This document shows, piece by piece, positions 15,436 through 24,421 of a stretch of DNA of 41,643 nucleotides. The notes under the pieces were generated by a model, which was given only the letters and a program-made list of their open reading frames with translations, was not told where the DNA came from and did no database searches. How positions within the stretch are numbered: position 1 is the first letter of the stretch; every line of letters begins with the position of its first letter. Origin of the DNA: Pseudomonadales bacterium (GTDB lineage Bacteria > Pseudomonadota > Gammaproteobacteria > Pseudomonadales > Azotimanducaceae); contig JAQWWC010000078.1 in the NCBI GenBank assembly GCA_029249645.1, positions 1 to 41,643 on the forward strand, in the 5' to 3' direction. A program made the translations under genes and the position numbers.

Positions 15436-15701
15436 GTCAAGACGCCGCAGACAGTCTTCAAGGCCCGTTAGGCCGGGTGAGTATCAAGTCTGCTGTGGAA
15501 GACACTATTAAAGATTATTTGCGATTGCTTGAGGATGAGCCCATTGATGATTTGTATGCACAAGTCCTAGCTCAGGTTGAACCGTCGTTGCTTCGACAAG
15601 TTATGATGCATGTTGGGGATAACCAATCGAAGGCCGCAAGGTTGTTAGGCTTGAGCCGAGGGACCTTGCGCACCAAGCTCAGTAAATATGGTCTTTCGTA
15701 A
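15432..15701 (+). CDS. fis: DNA-binding protein Fis
   Basis: Nucleoid-associated protein and growth-phase regulator that bends DNA and activates rRNA promoters. 89 aa, close to the E. coli 98. The C-terminal helix-turn-helix is clear: NQSKAARLLGLSRGTLRTKLSKYGL. The N-terminal half forms the dimerisation helices (VEDTIKDYLRLL and LLRQVMMHVGD). Translationally coupled to dusB through a 4-bp ATGA overlap. Confidence 0.96.
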   Translation: MSQDAADSLQGPLGRVSIKSAVEDTIKDYLRLLEDEPIDDLYAQVLAQVEPSLLRQVMMHVGDNQSKAARLLGLSRGTLRTKLSKYGLS

Positions 15702-15727
15702 CGCTGGGCTGTATCCAGCTTGCCATC

Positions 15728-15733
15728 TTGACG
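15728..15733 (+). promoter_or_regulatory. TTGACG -35 candidate upstream of purH
   Basis: TTGACG matches five of six bases of the -35 consensus. The -10 region that should follow (around 15750-15757, TAAGTAAT) is a poor match, so the promoter is tentative. If it is used, the 11-bp repeats at 15769-15801 fall in the purH 5' leader. Confidence 0.3.
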
Positions 15734-15768
15734 AGTGTGAGCCGTATTTTAAGTAATCATTTTTCCAA

Positions 15769-15801
15769 ACACAGTTAAAACACAGTTAAAACACAGTTGA
15801 A
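15769..15801 (+). repeat. Three tandem 11-bp repeats before purH
   Basis: Two exact copies of ACACAGTTAAA (15769-15779, 15780-15790) and a third with one change, ACACAGTTGAA (15791-15801), end 13 bp before the purH ATG. The last copy leads straight into the AAAAGG ribosome site. A period of 11 bp is about one DNA helical turn, as expected for stacked binding sites on one face. It does not resemble the E. coli PurR operator. Confidence 0.9.
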
Positions 15802-15814
15802 TAAAAGGTGTGAT

Positions 15815-17392
15815 ATGGACACAGTTTCCTTAAAAAGTGCATTGATCAGTGTTTCCGATAAGACGGGCCTGGAAGACCTGCTTGCCGCGCTCGCTGCTCG
15901 GGGTGTCGCCCTGATTTCGACCGGCGGGACCTTTGCCTTCATTCGAGCAGCCGGCTATGAGGTAACTGATATTTCGGATTACACGGGTTCGCCGGAAATG
16001 ATGCAAGGTCGAGTCAAGACCCTGCATCCGAAGGTGCATGGGGGCCTGTTAGGTCGCTCGGGGATCGATAACACGGTTATGGCGGAGCAGGCTATTGCGG
16101 AGATTGATCTGTTGGTTGTTAACTTATACCCATTTGAAGCGGTGACGGGTGCGCCAGGATGTACGTTGGAAACCGCGATAGAAAATATCGATATCGGCGG
16201 CCCCGCAATGATTCGGTCAGGTGCAAAGAATTTCGATCGGGTAACCGTCCTCACAAGCCCGCTAGCCTATGGAGGCCTCATTCAAGCACTGGACGACAAC
16301 GGCGGTGCTGTGCCGCGGCAGTATCGGTATGATTGTGCGCGCAAGGCCTTTGCGCGCATCGCGCACTATGATGCCGTGATATCAAATTATCTCGCCGCCC
16401 GAGAGGCAGAGTCAGATCAATATCATCCGAGTTTGTTCCCGTCAGTCTTGTCTCAGCAGTGGGTCAAAGTTCAAGACATGCGGTATGGCGAAAATCCTCA
16501 TCAGCAGGCGGCATATTATCGCGAGGATCCTGTGCAGATAGGTAGCCTGTCGGATGCGGTTCAAATTCAAGGGAAGGATCTGTCGTTTAATAATCTAGCG
16601 GACGCGGATGCCGCCTTAGAATGTGTGCGGGCTTTCTCATCGCCGACCTGCGTCATTGTGAAACATGCGAACCCGTGCGGCGTGGCCTCTGGTCAGGATT
16701 TTTTTGAAGCCTACGATAAGGCCTTCGCGACCGATCCCACTTCCGCGTTTGGCGGCATCATCGCGATCAATGGGAGTGTTGATGAGCGATTGGCTCAAAA
16801 TATTATCGATCGGCAGTTTGTTGAAGTGCTCGTCGCTGATGCGGTAACACCCGCCGCCGCGGCGATTTTGGCGACTAAAAAGAATGTCCGGGTGTTAACT
16901 GTCGGCGGCGCGAACGCAGGTCAAGTTGGGTTTGATTTAAAACGGGTCTCCGGTGGGCTCTTAGTCCAGACGCGCGATACCTTGCTCTATGAGCCTGAGC
17001 ATCTGCAATGCGTCTCTCAACGACAACCCACTGAGCAAGAGCAGATTGATCTGTTGTTTGCCTGGAAGGTCGCAAAAAACGTGAAGTCCAACGCCATTGT
17101 CTATGCAAAGCACGAGCAAACTATTGGGGTGGGTGCGGGGCAAATGAGTCGCGTATACAGTGCCAAAATTGCAGGTATCAAAGCCGCAGACGAAAATCTG
17201 GTGGTGCCGGGCTCTGTCATGGCCTCGGATGCTTTCTTCCCGTTTCGAGATGGGATCGATGCTGCCGCGGCGGCCGGGATTACCGCAGTGATTCAGCCGG
17301 GGGGATCCGTTCGGGATGAAGAAGTGATTCAGGCGGCAGATGATGCAGGTATGGCGATGCTGTTCACGGGCGTACGGCATTTTAAGCACTAA
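15815..17392 (+). CDS. purH: Bifunctional AICAR transformylase / IMP cyclohydrolase
   Basis: Last two steps of de novo purine synthesis: formylation of AICAR with 10-formyl-THF, then ring closure to IMP. 525 aa from ATG 15815 (AAGG about 7 nt upstream). The N-terminal cyclohydrolase domain shows [17 protein letters not shown] and [15 protein letters not shown]; the transformylase domain shows [24 protein letters not shown] (Lys-His pair) and [13 protein letters not shown]. Followed by purD after 47 bp, as in enterics and pseudomonads. The leader holds the 11-bp repeats. Confidence 0.98.
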   Translation: MDTVSLKSALISVSDKTGLEDLLAALAARGVALISTGGTFAFIRAAGYEVTDISDYTGSPEMMQGRVKTLHPKVHGGLLGRSGIDNTVMAEQAIAEIDLLVVNLYPFEAVTGAPGCTLETAIENIDIGGPAMIRSGAKNFDRVTVLTSPLAYGGLIQALDDNGGAVPRQYRYDCARKAFARIAHYDAVISNYLAAREAESDQYHPSLFPSVLSQQWVKVQDMRYGENPHQQAAYYREDPVQIGSLSDAVQIQGKDLSFNNLADADAALECVRAFSSPTCVIVKHANPCGVASGQDFFEAYDKAFATDPTSAFGGIIAINGSVDERLAQNIIDRQFVEVLVADAVTPAAAAILATKKNVRVLTVGGANAGQVGFDLKRVSGGLLVQTRDTLLYEPEHLQCVSQRQPTEQEQIDLLFAWKVAKNVKSNAIVYAKHEQTIGVGAGQMSRVYSAKIAGIKAADENLVVPGSVMASDAFFPFRDGIDAAAAAGITAVIQPGGSVRDEEVIQAADDAGMAMLFTGVRHFKH

Positions 17393-17439
17393 ACCAGCGC
17401 TGGTCGCAGGGTTGACCGGGATGAAGAGGGTCAAAAATC

Positions 17440-18720
17440 GTGAAAATATTAGTGGTGGGTTCGGGCGGGCGAGAGCATGCCTTGGCATGGAAGTTTGCAC
17501 AGTCTGAAAATGTCAGTGTTGTCTATGTTGCACCCGGTAATGGCGGCACAGCGACCGCCGCAAAGCTTGAAAATGTTGACATTGATCCGATGGATTTTGA
17601 TGCCTTGTGCGCCTTTGCCAAAGCGCGTGAAATCGAATTGACGGTGGTGGGTCCGGAAGGGCCATTGGTCGCGGGAATTCAGGCAGCGTTCGCACGTTTT
17701 GGGCTTGCTTGTCTTGCGCCCTCGGCGGATGCGGCGCAACTGGAAGGGTCGAAAACCTTTTCAAAAGAATTTTTAGCGCGGCATAACATCCCAACTGCGC
17801 GGTATGAGAGCTTTACCGATCCCGTCGCTGCGAAGGCCTTTGCGCAAGGTTTAGGGTTGCCTGTTGTGATCAAAGCGGATGGCCTCGCGGCTGGGAAAGG
17901 GGTGGTGGTGGCCCAAAGTCTTGAGGTCGCGGAGGCCGCGATCGATGACATGTTGTTGGGGAACGCCTTTGGTCGTGCCGGTGCTCGCGTCGTGGTTGAA
18001 GCCTTTCTCTTGGGCGAAGAAGCTAGCTTTATCGTTTTAGCGGATGGATTGGATTTCCACGCGTTCGCAACCTCACAAGACCACAAAGCCATTTTTAACG
18101 GCGATGAAGGCCCCAATACCGGTGGCATGGGCGCTTATTCGCCTGCACCGGTCGTGACCCACGCCGTTAGCGAGCGCATTTGTGAACAAATTATTGTGCC
18201 GACTTTGCGGGGTCTTTTGAGCGAAGGCATTCACTACACCGGCTTTCTGTATGCAGGCTTAATGATCGATGCGGCCGGGGCGCCCAGTGTGATTGAATTT
18301 AATTGTCGGTTTGGTGATCCAGAGACCCAGCCCATTATGATGCGTCTCGAAAGCGATTTGGCTGCGGTGTGTTTGGCGGCCGTCGAGCACCGATTGGCGG
18401 AAGAGACGCTTGCGTTCTCGCCCAAAGCATCGCTAGCGGTCGTGCTCGCAAGTGGCGGTTACCCGGGTGATTATGACATCGGGGCGCCAATAACTGGTTT
18501 GAATGCGGTTCAAGATGCGGTTGTTTTTCATGCCGGAACCCAGCTGCTCGACGGGGTGTTAACGACAAGTGGCGGCCGGGTTTTAACGGTTGCGGCAACC
18601 GGTGACTCTGTTCGGCAGGCACAGCAGTTGGTCTACGAGGCCTTGAAGGTGATTCAGTTTGAGGGCCAATATCATCGGGACGATATTGGCTATCGTGCGA
18701 TCCAACGAGAAGCCCGCTAG
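17440..18720 (+). CDS. purD: Phosphoribosylamine-glycine ligase
   Basis: ATP-grasp enzyme making GAR from phosphoribosylamine and glycine, step two of purine synthesis. 426 aa from a GTG start (GAGGG about 9-10 nt upstream). Seen: MKILVVGSGGREHALAWK, VGPEGPLVAG, the ATP-grasp loop VIKADGLAAGKGVVVA, and the family signature FNCRFGDPETQP. Its TAG stop shares the tetranucleotide CTAG (18717-18720) with the stop codon of the convergent reductase. Confidence 0.97.
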   Translation: MKILVVGSGGREHALAWKFAQSENVSVVYVAPGNGGTATAAKLENVDIDPMDFDALCAFAKAREIELTVVGPEGPLVAGIQAAFARFGLACLAPSADAAQLEGSKTFSKEFLARHNIPTARYESFTDPVAAKAFAQGLGLPVVIKADGLAAGKGVVVAQSLEVAEAAIDDMLLGNAFGRAGARVVVEAFLLGEEASFIVLADGLDFHAFATSQDHKAIFNGDEGPNTGGMGAYSPAPVVTHAVSERICEQIIVPTLRGLLSEGIHYTGFLYAGLMIDAAGAPSVIEFNCRFGDPETQPIMMRLESDLAAVCLAAVEHRLAEETLAFSPKASLAVVLASGGYPGDYDIGAPITGLNAVQDAVVFHAGTQLLDGVLTTSGGRVLTVAATGDSVRQAQQLVYEALKVIQFEGQYHRDDIGYRAIQREAR

Positions 18721-19445
18721 GTCGTCGAAAGGCCGCCATCAATCGGTATCACCTGTCCGGTAATGTATTGATTGTCGATGAGGAAGGTCACGATCGAGTC
18801 GAGGCAATCTGAGCCCCCAATACGATGCAGCGGTGTGCGTGTGATGAGATCGGTGAGCAAACCTGCGTCCTCATATCCAGCAGGTTCAAGTAGGGCGCCG
18901 GGCGCGATACCGTTGACTCGAATCCGTGGTGCAAGCTCCATGGCCAAGCTTTTCGTCAGCATCATTAGCCCGGCTTTGCTTGCGCTGTAGGCGCTATGAC
19001 CTGCAAGGGGTTTCTCGCCGAAGACATCACAAATATTAATAATGCTTGAATAGGGCGCCATAATTGGGGCAAGACCTTGGCAAATCATGAACGGTGCTTT
19101 GAGATTGACACTAAAGATTTCGTCCCATAGCTCAGGCGACGTGCTGCCAAAAGGCGTGCTTGGAAAAACGGCGGCGTTGTTAACAATCAGGTCCAATTGG
19201 TCATATTCGGCCGTAACGTCCTTAATGAGTCGTGCAACATCTGATTGCTGAGCAAGATCCGCTTGGAAGAGGCGGGCTGAGTTCGAACGTGCCTGATTCA
19301 GGTTGTGTGCAATGACGTCGGCCGCTGTTTTTGATTGGCTAAACCCTAGTGCAAGCTGCCAACCTGATTGGTGCAGGTGCTCCGCAATGCCGCGTCCGAG
19401 TCGTTTCGCGGCGCCGGTGATCAGGGCAACTTTAGTGCCGGTCAC
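18717..19445 (-). CDS. Short-chain dehydrogenase, pteridine reductase (FolM-like)
   Basis: NAD(P)H-dependent reductase of the short-chain dehydrogenase family, 242 aa from GTG 19445 (GAGG 6 nt upstream; the frame extends to a TTG at 19457). The cofactor motif is TGAAKRLGRG: the TGxxxRxG form with Arg is typical of pteridine reductases such as FolM and PTR1, rather than the usual TGxxxGxG. NNAAVF, YSASKAG with the catalytic Tyr-Lys, and the C-terminal DGGLS follow; the usual catalytic Ser position reads ICDVFG (Asp), as in pteridine reductases. The start overlaps cca by 14 bp. Probable role: reducing dihydromonapterin or dihydrofolate. Confidence 0.82.
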   Translation of the reverse strand: MTGTKVALITGAAKRLGRGIAEHLHQSGWQLALGFSQSKTAADVIAHNLNQARSNSARLFQADLAQQSDVARLIKDVTAEYDQLDLIVNNAAVFPSTPFGSTSPELWDEIFSVNLKAPFMICQGLAPIMAPYSSIINICDVFGEKPLAGHSAYSASKAGLMMLTKSLAMELAPRIRVNGIAPGALLEPAGYEDAGLLTDLITRTPLHRIGGSDCLDSIVTFLIDNQYITGQVIPIDGGLSTT

Positions 19446-20529
19446 AGGTCGCCTCAATTCGGCGTAACTGCTCTGCTCGGATCATTGCTTTGATCTCCTG
19501 GCCGGTCAGGCCACCGGCAGTCTCCGGCAGAGTCACTTTGGCGGTTTCCTGAACAAGGCGCTGCCAATTCTCGAGAATTCGTGCCTGCTCTGCTGAATCG
19601 AGGACCAGCGACTGACAACTGATGTGGACCGATTGTGCAAAACGCGCTGGCTTTCGACGGGCGTCACCGCGCTCTAGAGTCTCCAGAATGGCATCGGCCC
19701 TCAGCGTCGTTACTTGGCAGAACGCTGCAGCCCAAGTCCGGGTCATGCTGGCAAGTTCCAGCCAGTGTTTGGGGATTGCCAACTGTTTGTCGAGTGCCTG
19801 TAGGTCCAAGTCAGGGTTTTCAAGGACCAGTTGGCTGAAGCGTGATGCTGGAGTCGTATCCGTTGCTGGCCCATCGAGGTTTTTCGTTTCGGCTAATTGA
19901 ACGCCTTGGAAAATCAGCGTCAAGGCGTTGACCGACGCAAGGACCGCAAAAAATTCAGAGGGATGCGGCGCGTTAAGCGCTTTTTCGAGCTCTTTGAAGA
20001 CGCGTTCTCGTGAGAGTGTGTCCAGGTCACCTCGGGCTACCATCTCACGACACAGCTGTGTTGTCTGATTATCAACCGTGAATCCAAGCCCCTTCAATCG
20101 GGCCTGGAATTGGGCTAAGCGTAGGATCCGTAAAGGGTCTTCAGTGAAAGCCCTAGAAACGTGCCGCAACCGCCGGTCAGCAAGATCTTTTTGGCCGCCG
20201 TAGGGATCAATCAAGGTGCCATCAGGGGTTCTTGCAATTGCGTTGATCGTAAGGTCGCGCCGGCTGAGATCTTCCTCAAGGGTAATGCCGGGATCAGTAT
20301 CAAACCGAAACCCTTGGTGACCGGGTGCCTGCTTATACTCCCGACGCGCTAACGCATATTCCTCTTGGGTTTCGGGGTGCAGAAATACCGGGAAGTCCTT
20401 GCCCACTTGTCTAAAGCCGCGTTCCAGCATTGAATCCGGGGTTTCGCCGACGACCACCCAATCGCGTTCGAGAATTGGCAGGCCGAGTAATGCGTCTCGG
20501 ACGGCCCCGCCGACTAAAAAGGTGTTCAT
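19432..20529 (-). CDS. cca: CCA-adding tRNA nucleotidyltransferase
   Basis: Adds or repairs the 3'-CCA end of tRNAs without a template. 365 aa, class II. Motif A is FLVGGAVRDALLG with the acidic pair in ERDWVVVG; the strand EEDLSRRDLTINAIA, DPYGGQKDL, and the RRLRHVSRAFTEDPLRILRLAQF nucleotide-recognition region follow. The C-terminal part is short and no HD phosphohydrolase motif is visible, unlike the 412-aa E. coli enzyme. It lies 34 bp downstream of apaH and overlaps the FolM-like gene. Confidence 0.96.
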   Translation of the reverse strand: MNTFLVGGAVRDALLGLPILERDWVVVGETPDSMLERGFRQVGKDFPVFLHPETQEEYALARREYKQAPGHQGFRFDTDPGITLEEDLSRRDLTINAIARTPDGTLIDPYGGQKDLADRRLRHVSRAFTEDPLRILRLAQFQARLKGLGFTVDNQTTQLCREMVARGDLDTLSRERVFKELEKALNAPHPSEFFAVLASVNALTLIFQGVQLAETKNLDGPATDTTPASRFSQLVLENPDLDLQALDKQLAIPKHWLELASMTRTWAAAFCQVTTLRADAILETLERGDARRKPARFAQSVHISCQSLVLDSAEQARILENWQRLVQETAKVTLPETAGGLTGQEIKAMIRAEQLRRIEATCDRH

Positions 20530-20563
20530 CGTTGCCTCATATTCAATTTAGCGACCCTCATTC

Positions 20564-21361
20564 TCATGCTGCAGGCTGCGTAAAATAGACGCCGTCATCA
20601 AGTCGCAAGGCGGTTAAGTGTCTGCCCCAGACCGCACCTGTGTCGAGCCCGACCAGTCCTTCCTCGCGCACGCCGCCTAGGGCGGCCCAATGCCCAAAGA
20701 TCACCGTGTAATCGGCAAGACTGGTGTGCCGTGCATTGAACCAAGGGGTGAAGCCCTCTGGCGCGGTCTCTGTTTTATGTGTCAGCTCGAGCTCACCCGT
20801 GGATTTGTAGAAGCGTAAGCGCGTGAAAAAATTGGTTGCCAGGCGCAATCGATCTGGCTCAATTAGGGTATCCGACCAGATTGCGGGCGTATCGCCGTAC
20901 ATGTTGCTTAAAAAAGCGTCGACTGATGCGCCGCGGAGCTGTTGTTCAATCTCATGCGCGAGGCTTTTGACTTGATCCAATGACCAAATATCAGGGAGCC
21001 CAGCGTGCACCATCAACCGCTGATTAACATCATCACAGATGAGCAAGTGTTGTTTTTGTAACCACGCAACAAACTGCTCTCGATCAGGATGATTTAGTAA
21101 ATCCCCAATCGTGTCACTACGGGTGGGTGTTTTGATGCCTTTGGCGAGGGCTAAAAAGTGCAGGTCATGATTGCCCAAGGCCACTTTTAGGTTTGGTAGC
21201 GACATTAAATATTGCAAGGTCTCAACGTTCTTGGGTCCTCGATTAATTAGGTCTCCTGCGCACCAGAGCGTGTCGGTCTCCGGCTTAAAATGCACTTGCA
21301 TTAAGAGCGCCATCAAGGTGTCAAAGCAGCCTTGTATATCGCCTACGGCATAGGTGCTCAT
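20564..21361 (-). CDS. apaH: Symmetrical bis(5'-nucleosyl)-tetraphosphatase
   Basis: Calcineurin-type metallophosphatase that splits Ap4A into two ADP and also removes Np4 RNA caps. 265 aa from ATG 21361, which starts MSTYAVGDIQGC; longer frames upstream lie inside rsmA. Metal-binding motifs GDIQG, GDLINRGP and LGNHDLHFLALA, then VHAGLPDIW and FGHWAALGG are all present. The start overlaps the rsmA stop by ATGA. In E. coli and Pseudomonas apaG sits between them; here it is missing. Confidence 0.97.
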   Translation of the reverse strand: MSTYAVGDIQGCFDTLMALLMQVHFKPETDTLWCAGDLINRGPKNVETLQYLMSLPNLKVALGNHDLHFLALAKGIKTPTRSDTIGDLLNHPDREQFVAWLQKQHLLICDDVNQRLMVHAGLPDIWSLDQVKSLAHEIEQQLRGASVDAFLSNMYGDTPAIWSDTLIEPDRLRLATNFFTRLRFYKSTGELELTHKTETAPEGFTPWFNARHTSLADYTVIFGHWAALGGVREEGLVGLDTGAVWGRHLTALRLDDGVYFTQPAA

Positions 21362-22131
21362 GATGGGTTCTGGCTCAAAAGGTTGGCGCATCGAACGTAA
21401 TCGGCAACAGTCAAACACTCGGCTCTTTCACCGGGGTCAATGCCCAGTTCTTTTAGCTGATCGGTTGTTAGTAGGCTCGATAAAGAATTCCGCAGGGTTT
21501 TTCGGCGTTGCCCGAAGGCGGCAACCAGAACGTCAGACAGGGTCTTCAAATCGGTTGCTGGTTGAAGTGGTTGCGAGTGCGGCCGTAATTGAACCACCGC
21601 GGAGGTGACTTTCGGCGCGGGTCTAAAAGCGGTAGGCGGTACATCGAATAATTTTTCAATCTCGCAGTGATACTGCGCCATCACTGAAAGTCGGCCATAA
21701 GCTTTGGTGTTGGGGACTGCGCCCATTCGGTCGACAACCTCTTTTTGGAGCATAAAGGTCATGCTTGCGACCCGTGTACCCAGTTCAAAAAGGCGAAAAA
21801 GCAGCGGCGTTGAAATGTTGTAGGGCAGGTTGCCAACAATCATTAACGGCGCGTCGAAGGCATTAAAGTCAACGGTTAGAACATCTGCTTCGATGATGTT
21901 GACAGTGCTAGGCAGTAGGCGCCGAAGATTTGGAATCAAGTCTCGGTCGAGCTCGATAATGGTCATGTCTGGCGTTTTTTGAACCAATCGTTCGGTTAAT
22001 ATGCCATGGCCCGGCCCGATCTCAATGAGCGCCTGATCAGGCTTGGGGCGAACGCTGGCACAAATCTGATCGATGATCAGGTCATCTTGAAGGAAATTTT
22101 GGCCAAAACGTTTTTTTGCGCGCATCATCAT
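21358..22131 (-). CDS. rsmA: 16S rRNA dimethyladenosine transferase (KsgA)
   Basis: Dimethylates A1518 and A1519 near the 3' end of 16S rRNA with SAM, a late check in 30S assembly. 257 aa from ATG 22131 (three ATG codons in a row at 22131, 22128 and 22125; no strong RBS decides). Typical opening RAKKRFGQNFL, SAM motif IEIGPGHGILTERL, the acidic ELDRDL, and the target-base motif NLPYNIS. Starts 1 bp after the pdxA stop. Confidence 0.96.
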   Translation of the reverse strand: MMMRAKKRFGQNFLQDDLIIDQICASVRPKPDQALIEIGPGHGILTERLVQKTPDMTIIELDRDLIPNLRRLLPSTVNIIEADVLTVDFNAFDAPLMIVGNLPYNISTPLLFRLFELGTRVASMTFMLQKEVVDRMGAVPNTKAYGRLSVMAQYHCEIEKLFDVPPTAFRPAPKVTSAVVQLRPHSQPLQPATDLKTLSDVLVAAFGQRRKTLRNSLSSLLTTDQLKELGIDPGERAECLTVADYVRCANLLSQNPS

Positions 22132-22132
22132 T

Positions 22133-23125
22133 TTAGGATCTGACCATGCGATCTGCGAGGTGAATTGCTGCCAAGAGACTGCCTGGATCTGCATGACCGG
22201 TACCGGCAAGATCGAGGGCTGTGCCATGGTCGACAGAGGTCCGAACAATTGGTAATCCCAGCGTGACGTTAACAGCATGCCCGAAACCAGTGTGCTTGAG
22301 TACGGGCAAGCCTTGATCGTGATACATGGCGATCACCGCGTCGACATTCTGCAGAGCCTGTTGGGTGAAAGCCGTGTCAGCGGGCAATGGGCCTTGAACT
22401 AAATGGCCGTTGCTTTGGAAATCTGCAATTACCGGTGTGATGATGTCAATTTCCTCTCGACCGAGATAACCGGCCTCGCCAGCATGGGGGTTCAGGCCGC
22501 AGACGCTGATGTGCGGCTTGGCAATGCCAAAGTCTTCACTAAGGGATTTTAAGGTTTGCGCGATGGTTGCTCGAACGGCGTCAGGGGTGATGGCGCAAGG
22601 GACCTCGGATAAGGGCAAATGGGTTGTAACCAGAGCAACTCTAAGTTCGCCATCGGCCAACATCATGACCACCTTATCAGTCTGCGTGCGTTCGGCCAGC
22701 CATTCTGTATGTCCGCTGAAAGCAATGCCGCTCTGATTGACCACTGATTTTTGAATCGGGCCCGTCACAAGAGCGGTTTTAGAGTCGGCTTCCCAGAGTG
22801 AAATCGCTTTTTCTAAACACTGCACAACATAAGGGCCAGAGCGCGTGTCGATCTTGCCGGCCTGGACCGCGTAACCAAGGTCACACGGTATTACATTGAG
22901 CTTGCCAGGCACATAGTCTTTTGGATTGGCTATGACTCGGGGTGAGCATTTTATTCCGAGTAGGTCAGCCCGTGCTACGAGGGCCTCAGGATCTGCTAAA
23001 TAAATTCTTTTGAGTGCTTCGGGCAACAGTGAGTCGCTTGCCAAGCAAACATCCATACCAATGCCAGCCGGCTCGCCCGGAGTGATGACAATCGTATGGT
23101 CAGATTCTGATTTCGACAAACGCAT
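22133..23125 (-). CDS. pdxA: 4-hydroxythreonine-4-phosphate dehydrogenase
   Basis: NAD-dependent step of the DXP-dependent pyridoxal 5'-phosphate pathway, oxidising 4-phosphohydroxy-threonine. 330 aa from ATG 23125; TTG 23119 is an alternative because AGGGA lies only 2 nt before the ATG. Seen: TPGEPAGIG, SGHTEWLA, GLNPHAGEAGYLGREE, and AMYHDQGLPVLKHTGFGHAVNVTLG with metal-binding His. The start lies inside the 3' end of surA (26-bp overlap). Confidence 0.95.
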   Translation of the reverse strand: MRLSKSESDHTIVITPGEPAGIGMDVCLASDSLLPEALKRIYLADPEALVARADLLGIKCSPRVIANPKDYVPGKLNVIPCDLGYAVQAGKIDTRSGPYVVQCLEKAISLWEADSKTALVTGPIQKSVVNQSGIAFSGHTEWLAERTQTDKVVMMLADGELRVALVTTHLPLSEVPCAITPDAVRATIAQTLKSLSEDFGIAKPHISVCGLNPHAGEAGYLGREEIDIITPVIADFQSNGHLVQGPLPADTAFTQQALQNVDAVIAMYHDQGLPVLKHTGFGHAVNVTLGLPIVRTSVDHGTALDLAGTGHADPGSLLAAIHLADRMVRS

Positions 23126-24377
23126 CTTCCCTGATTTCACGAACCCAATTATCAACTTCTTCATCGAAGGATTGATTCCTGAGGTAGTTGCCTACTTGGT
23201 TGCGTTTGAACGTTTGACTGAAATCCTCGATTCGGCGTCCCGTCACTTCCAGGAAATGGAAACCAAACTCGCTTCTAAAAACCGGGCTGACCTCATCAAT
23301 TTGGGTTTCAGAGATGGCTTTCTCAAAGGGGCCGACAAATTCATCACCGCTACTCCAACCAAGATCGCCGCCATTCAAGGCCGAGCCTGGATCTTCAGAG
23401 TAGAGCCGTGCGACTTCTTCGAAGGCGCGTCCGCCGATCACTTCTTCTCGCAAGCTCTCGGCCAAGGCTTCGGCCTCTTCAAGCGATCGGATTTCGTTGG
23501 GGTTGATCAAAACATGACGGACCTGCGTCTGATCGATCATGCCTTGTGCTGCCGCGCCGCGTTTTTGCAGTAACTTAATAATATGGAAGCCGGAACCACT
23601 TTGAATCGGTCCTTTGACTTCGTCGATTGTAAGATCGGTCACAAGATCTGAGAACAAAGTGGGGAGCGCGCCGGGTTTCCGCCAACCTAGATCGCCGCCC
23701 TCAAGGGCATTTTTGCCGGCTGATTTGGCCATTGCCATGGCTTGAAACTCAGCGCCCGCATTTAACTCAGAGACTAAGTTATCGGCTTGCGTTCGGATGC
23801 TTTGGATCGCGACTTGCGACATATCTGAATGAGTTGCCAGTAGGATATGGCCGACCCGATACTCGTCGGCAGTGAGCTCTCTGCCGGCATCTGAATTGAG
23901 GAAATCGTCGATTGCTTGGTCGCTGATTTCAATCCGGCTGTTCATGACGCCTTGCTGAACCCGACCAATCATGATTTCTCGTTCGATCTGCTGACGCATC
24001 CCCCGGTAGGAGATGCCATCGGCCGTGAGGGCTTGTCTGAACTGCTCGAGGCTCAATTTATTTTGACCGGCAACTCTCGCCATGGCTTCGTTTAACTCTG
24101 TATCGCTAACCCGCACGCCAGCCCGGCGGGCCATCTGGAGTTGGAGGCTCTCAACAATAAGGCGTTCAATAATTTGCTCGGTGAGAATGTCATCGCTCGG
24201 CAGGCTGCTCGGATTGGCAGCTTGCGCCCGTATCGCTTTGGCCCGCTCGGCAACTTCCGAGCGCGTGATGATGTCCTCGTCAACAATCGCAGCGATCTCA
24301 TCGAGTACGATCGGGAGGCTTGACGCGGGCAGGCTGATGACACTCAGGCAAAAAAGAATAAATGACATTTTGTACAT
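23100..24377 (-). CDS. surA: Periplasmic chaperone / peptidyl-prolyl isomerase SurA
   Basis: Escorts unfolded outer-membrane proteins across the periplasm. I place the start at ATG 24377 (AAAGG 9 nt upstream), giving 425 aa with a clean signal peptide (MYKMSFILFCLSVISLPASS); an ATG at 24425 overlapping lptD by ATGA would add 16 polar residues. The SurA N-terminal chaperone domain (about 20-160) precedes two parvulin domains, the first beginning EYRVGHILLATH and the second TQVRHVLI, each ending in a GFH motif. Downstream of lptD, one of its clients. Confidence 0.94.
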   Translation of the reverse strand: MYKMSFILFCLSVISLPASSLPIVLDEIAAIVDEDIITRSEVAERAKAIRAQAANPSSLPSDDILTEQIIERLIVESLQLQMARRAGVRVSDTELNEAMARVAGQNKLSLEQFRQALTADGISYRGMRQQIEREIMIGRVQQGVMNSRIEISDQAIDDFLNSDAGRELTADEYRVGHILLATHSDMSQVAIQSIRTQADNLVSELNAGAEFQAMAMAKSAGKNALEGGDLGWRKPGALPTLFSDLVTDLTIDEVKGPIQSGSGFHIIKLLQKRGAAAQGMIDQTQVRHVLINPNEIRSLEEAEALAESLREEVIGGRAFEEVARLYSEDPGSALNGGDLGWSSGDEFVGPFEKAISETQIDEVSPVFRSEFGFHFLEVTGRRIEDFSQTFKRNQVGNYLRNQSFDEEVDNWVREIREDAFVEIRI

Positions 24378-24421
24378 GTTCGTAACCTTTATTCTGTTGG
24401 TTTTAGGCAGGTTGCTGCTCG

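Noticed and set aside
15769-15801. CRISPR-like or iteron array
   Set aside because: Only three short units without spacers and no cas or replication gene nearby; treated as a local tandem repeat in the purH leader.
23010-23573. 187-codon plus-strand frame opposite surA and pdxA
   Set aside because: It is the mirror of two well-supported minus-strand genes with clear family motifs.
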